Assembly: GCF_004379255.2 (NCBI RefSeq)
Contig: NC_056034.1
Coordinates: 3,288,501 to 3,352,500 of the forward strand
Source: Salvia splendens
Lineage: Eukaryota > Streptophyta > Magnoliopsida > Lamiales > Lamiaceae
Direction: 5' to 3'
Length of the DNA stretch: 64,000 nucleotides
Both the position numbers and the translations under genes were made by a program. Every line of letters starts with the position of its first letter. Position 1 is the first letter of the stretch. Below the pieces are notes generated by a model. That model was given only the letters and a program-made list of their open reading frames with translations, did not search any database and was not told where the DNA came from. Shown one piece after another: positions 63,561 through 64,000 of this stretch.

Positions 63561-64000
63561 TTGTAGTGGGTGCGAAGCGCAAGACTCGTGCGTTCATTTG
63601 TTACTTTGGCACATACATTATTGTATATATATGTGGAATTGTCTATAACGACATACCATTTGAAGGATAGAGATGTTCACGGTTCTAAAATTGTTGGTAC
63701 CTGTATAAAAACTGTTGGAAAAGGGGCTTCACAACTCCGGTTCAGAGTCATGAACCACTGGTTTAGGTTCACAGACCCATAGTTCTTGTCCAGTTTCTAT
63801 CTTTTTTTTCTTTTTCAAAAAAGGATTTTCTATGTTTTAACTTACACTTATAACTTATATTATTAATTTGAACAATAGAATGCTTAAATTAAATGTAAAG
63901 CTAAGGCAATAACAACAAAAATTGCAATTGTATTAATTTAAATTGATAAAGAGAATTAGTTGGCAAAGCAGATATTCTAGTTGGCTAAATTGGTGATGAC
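63561..64000. other. Intergenic DNA to the window end
   Basis: Partly open but without recognisable motifs. No feature supported. Confidence 0.45.

Overview
This window is nuclear DNA from a flowering plant. The evidence is spliced genes with GT-AG introns, plant-specific families (phytochelatin synthase, ROP-interactive CRIB protein, NPF transporter), plant Ty1/copia retrotransposons, Stowaway, hAT and TRIM elements, and AT-rich intergenic DNA. A eudicot is likely. I cannot fix the family from sequence alone (Lamiales is only a hunch).

Layout. 1-2.2 kb: the 3' exon of an hnRNP-like RNA-binding protein whose first RRM is not in the window. 3.0-10.4 kb: an NPF (NRT1/PTR) transporter pseudogene broken by a 312-bp hAT-type element, a Ty1/copia array with three LTRs, two frameshifts and loss of its 3' end. 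10.4-17.8 kb: a second, full-length Ty1/copia element with 1.15-kb LTRs. 18.5-24.3 kb: mitochondrial succinyl-CoA ligase beta subunit (12 exons); its introns hold a Stowaway MITE, a 322-bp tandem duplication and a TRIM. 25.4-29.1 kb: phytochelatin synthase (minus, 8 exons). 30.2-30.9 kb: RIC-type CRIB protein (minus). 31.9-33.4 kb: ribosomal protein eL14. 34.3-37.7 kb: ESCRT-III subunit VPS2/CHMP2, with a solo LTR in intron 2. 38.3-42.5 kb: casein kinase 1-like kinase (minus, 14 exons, one GC-AG intron). 46.5-52.3 kb: CSB/ERCC6-type SWI2/SNF2 repair ATPase (CHR8). 53.3-54.3 kb: NOP10. 55-64 kb has no intact gene: a hairpin MITE, a 1.8-kb foldback element, two smaller elements also embedded in (TA)n tracts, a decayed PIF/Harbinger transposase, and AT-rich DNA.

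The host genes are ordinary housekeeping or stress genes in both orientations with no operon-like logic. For the complete genes I rebuilt exon structures by splice sites and reading-frame continuity; all close without frame errors (421, 504, 170, 134, 211, 460, 1217 and 64 residues). The unusual content is in the mobile DNA: a copia array with identical LTRs, a copia family with a hypervariable GC-rich LTR tract and an FG-rich Gag N-terminus, and the large foldback element. I found no convincing new biochemical system; the foldback element and the three-LTR array are the strongest candidates for follow-up.
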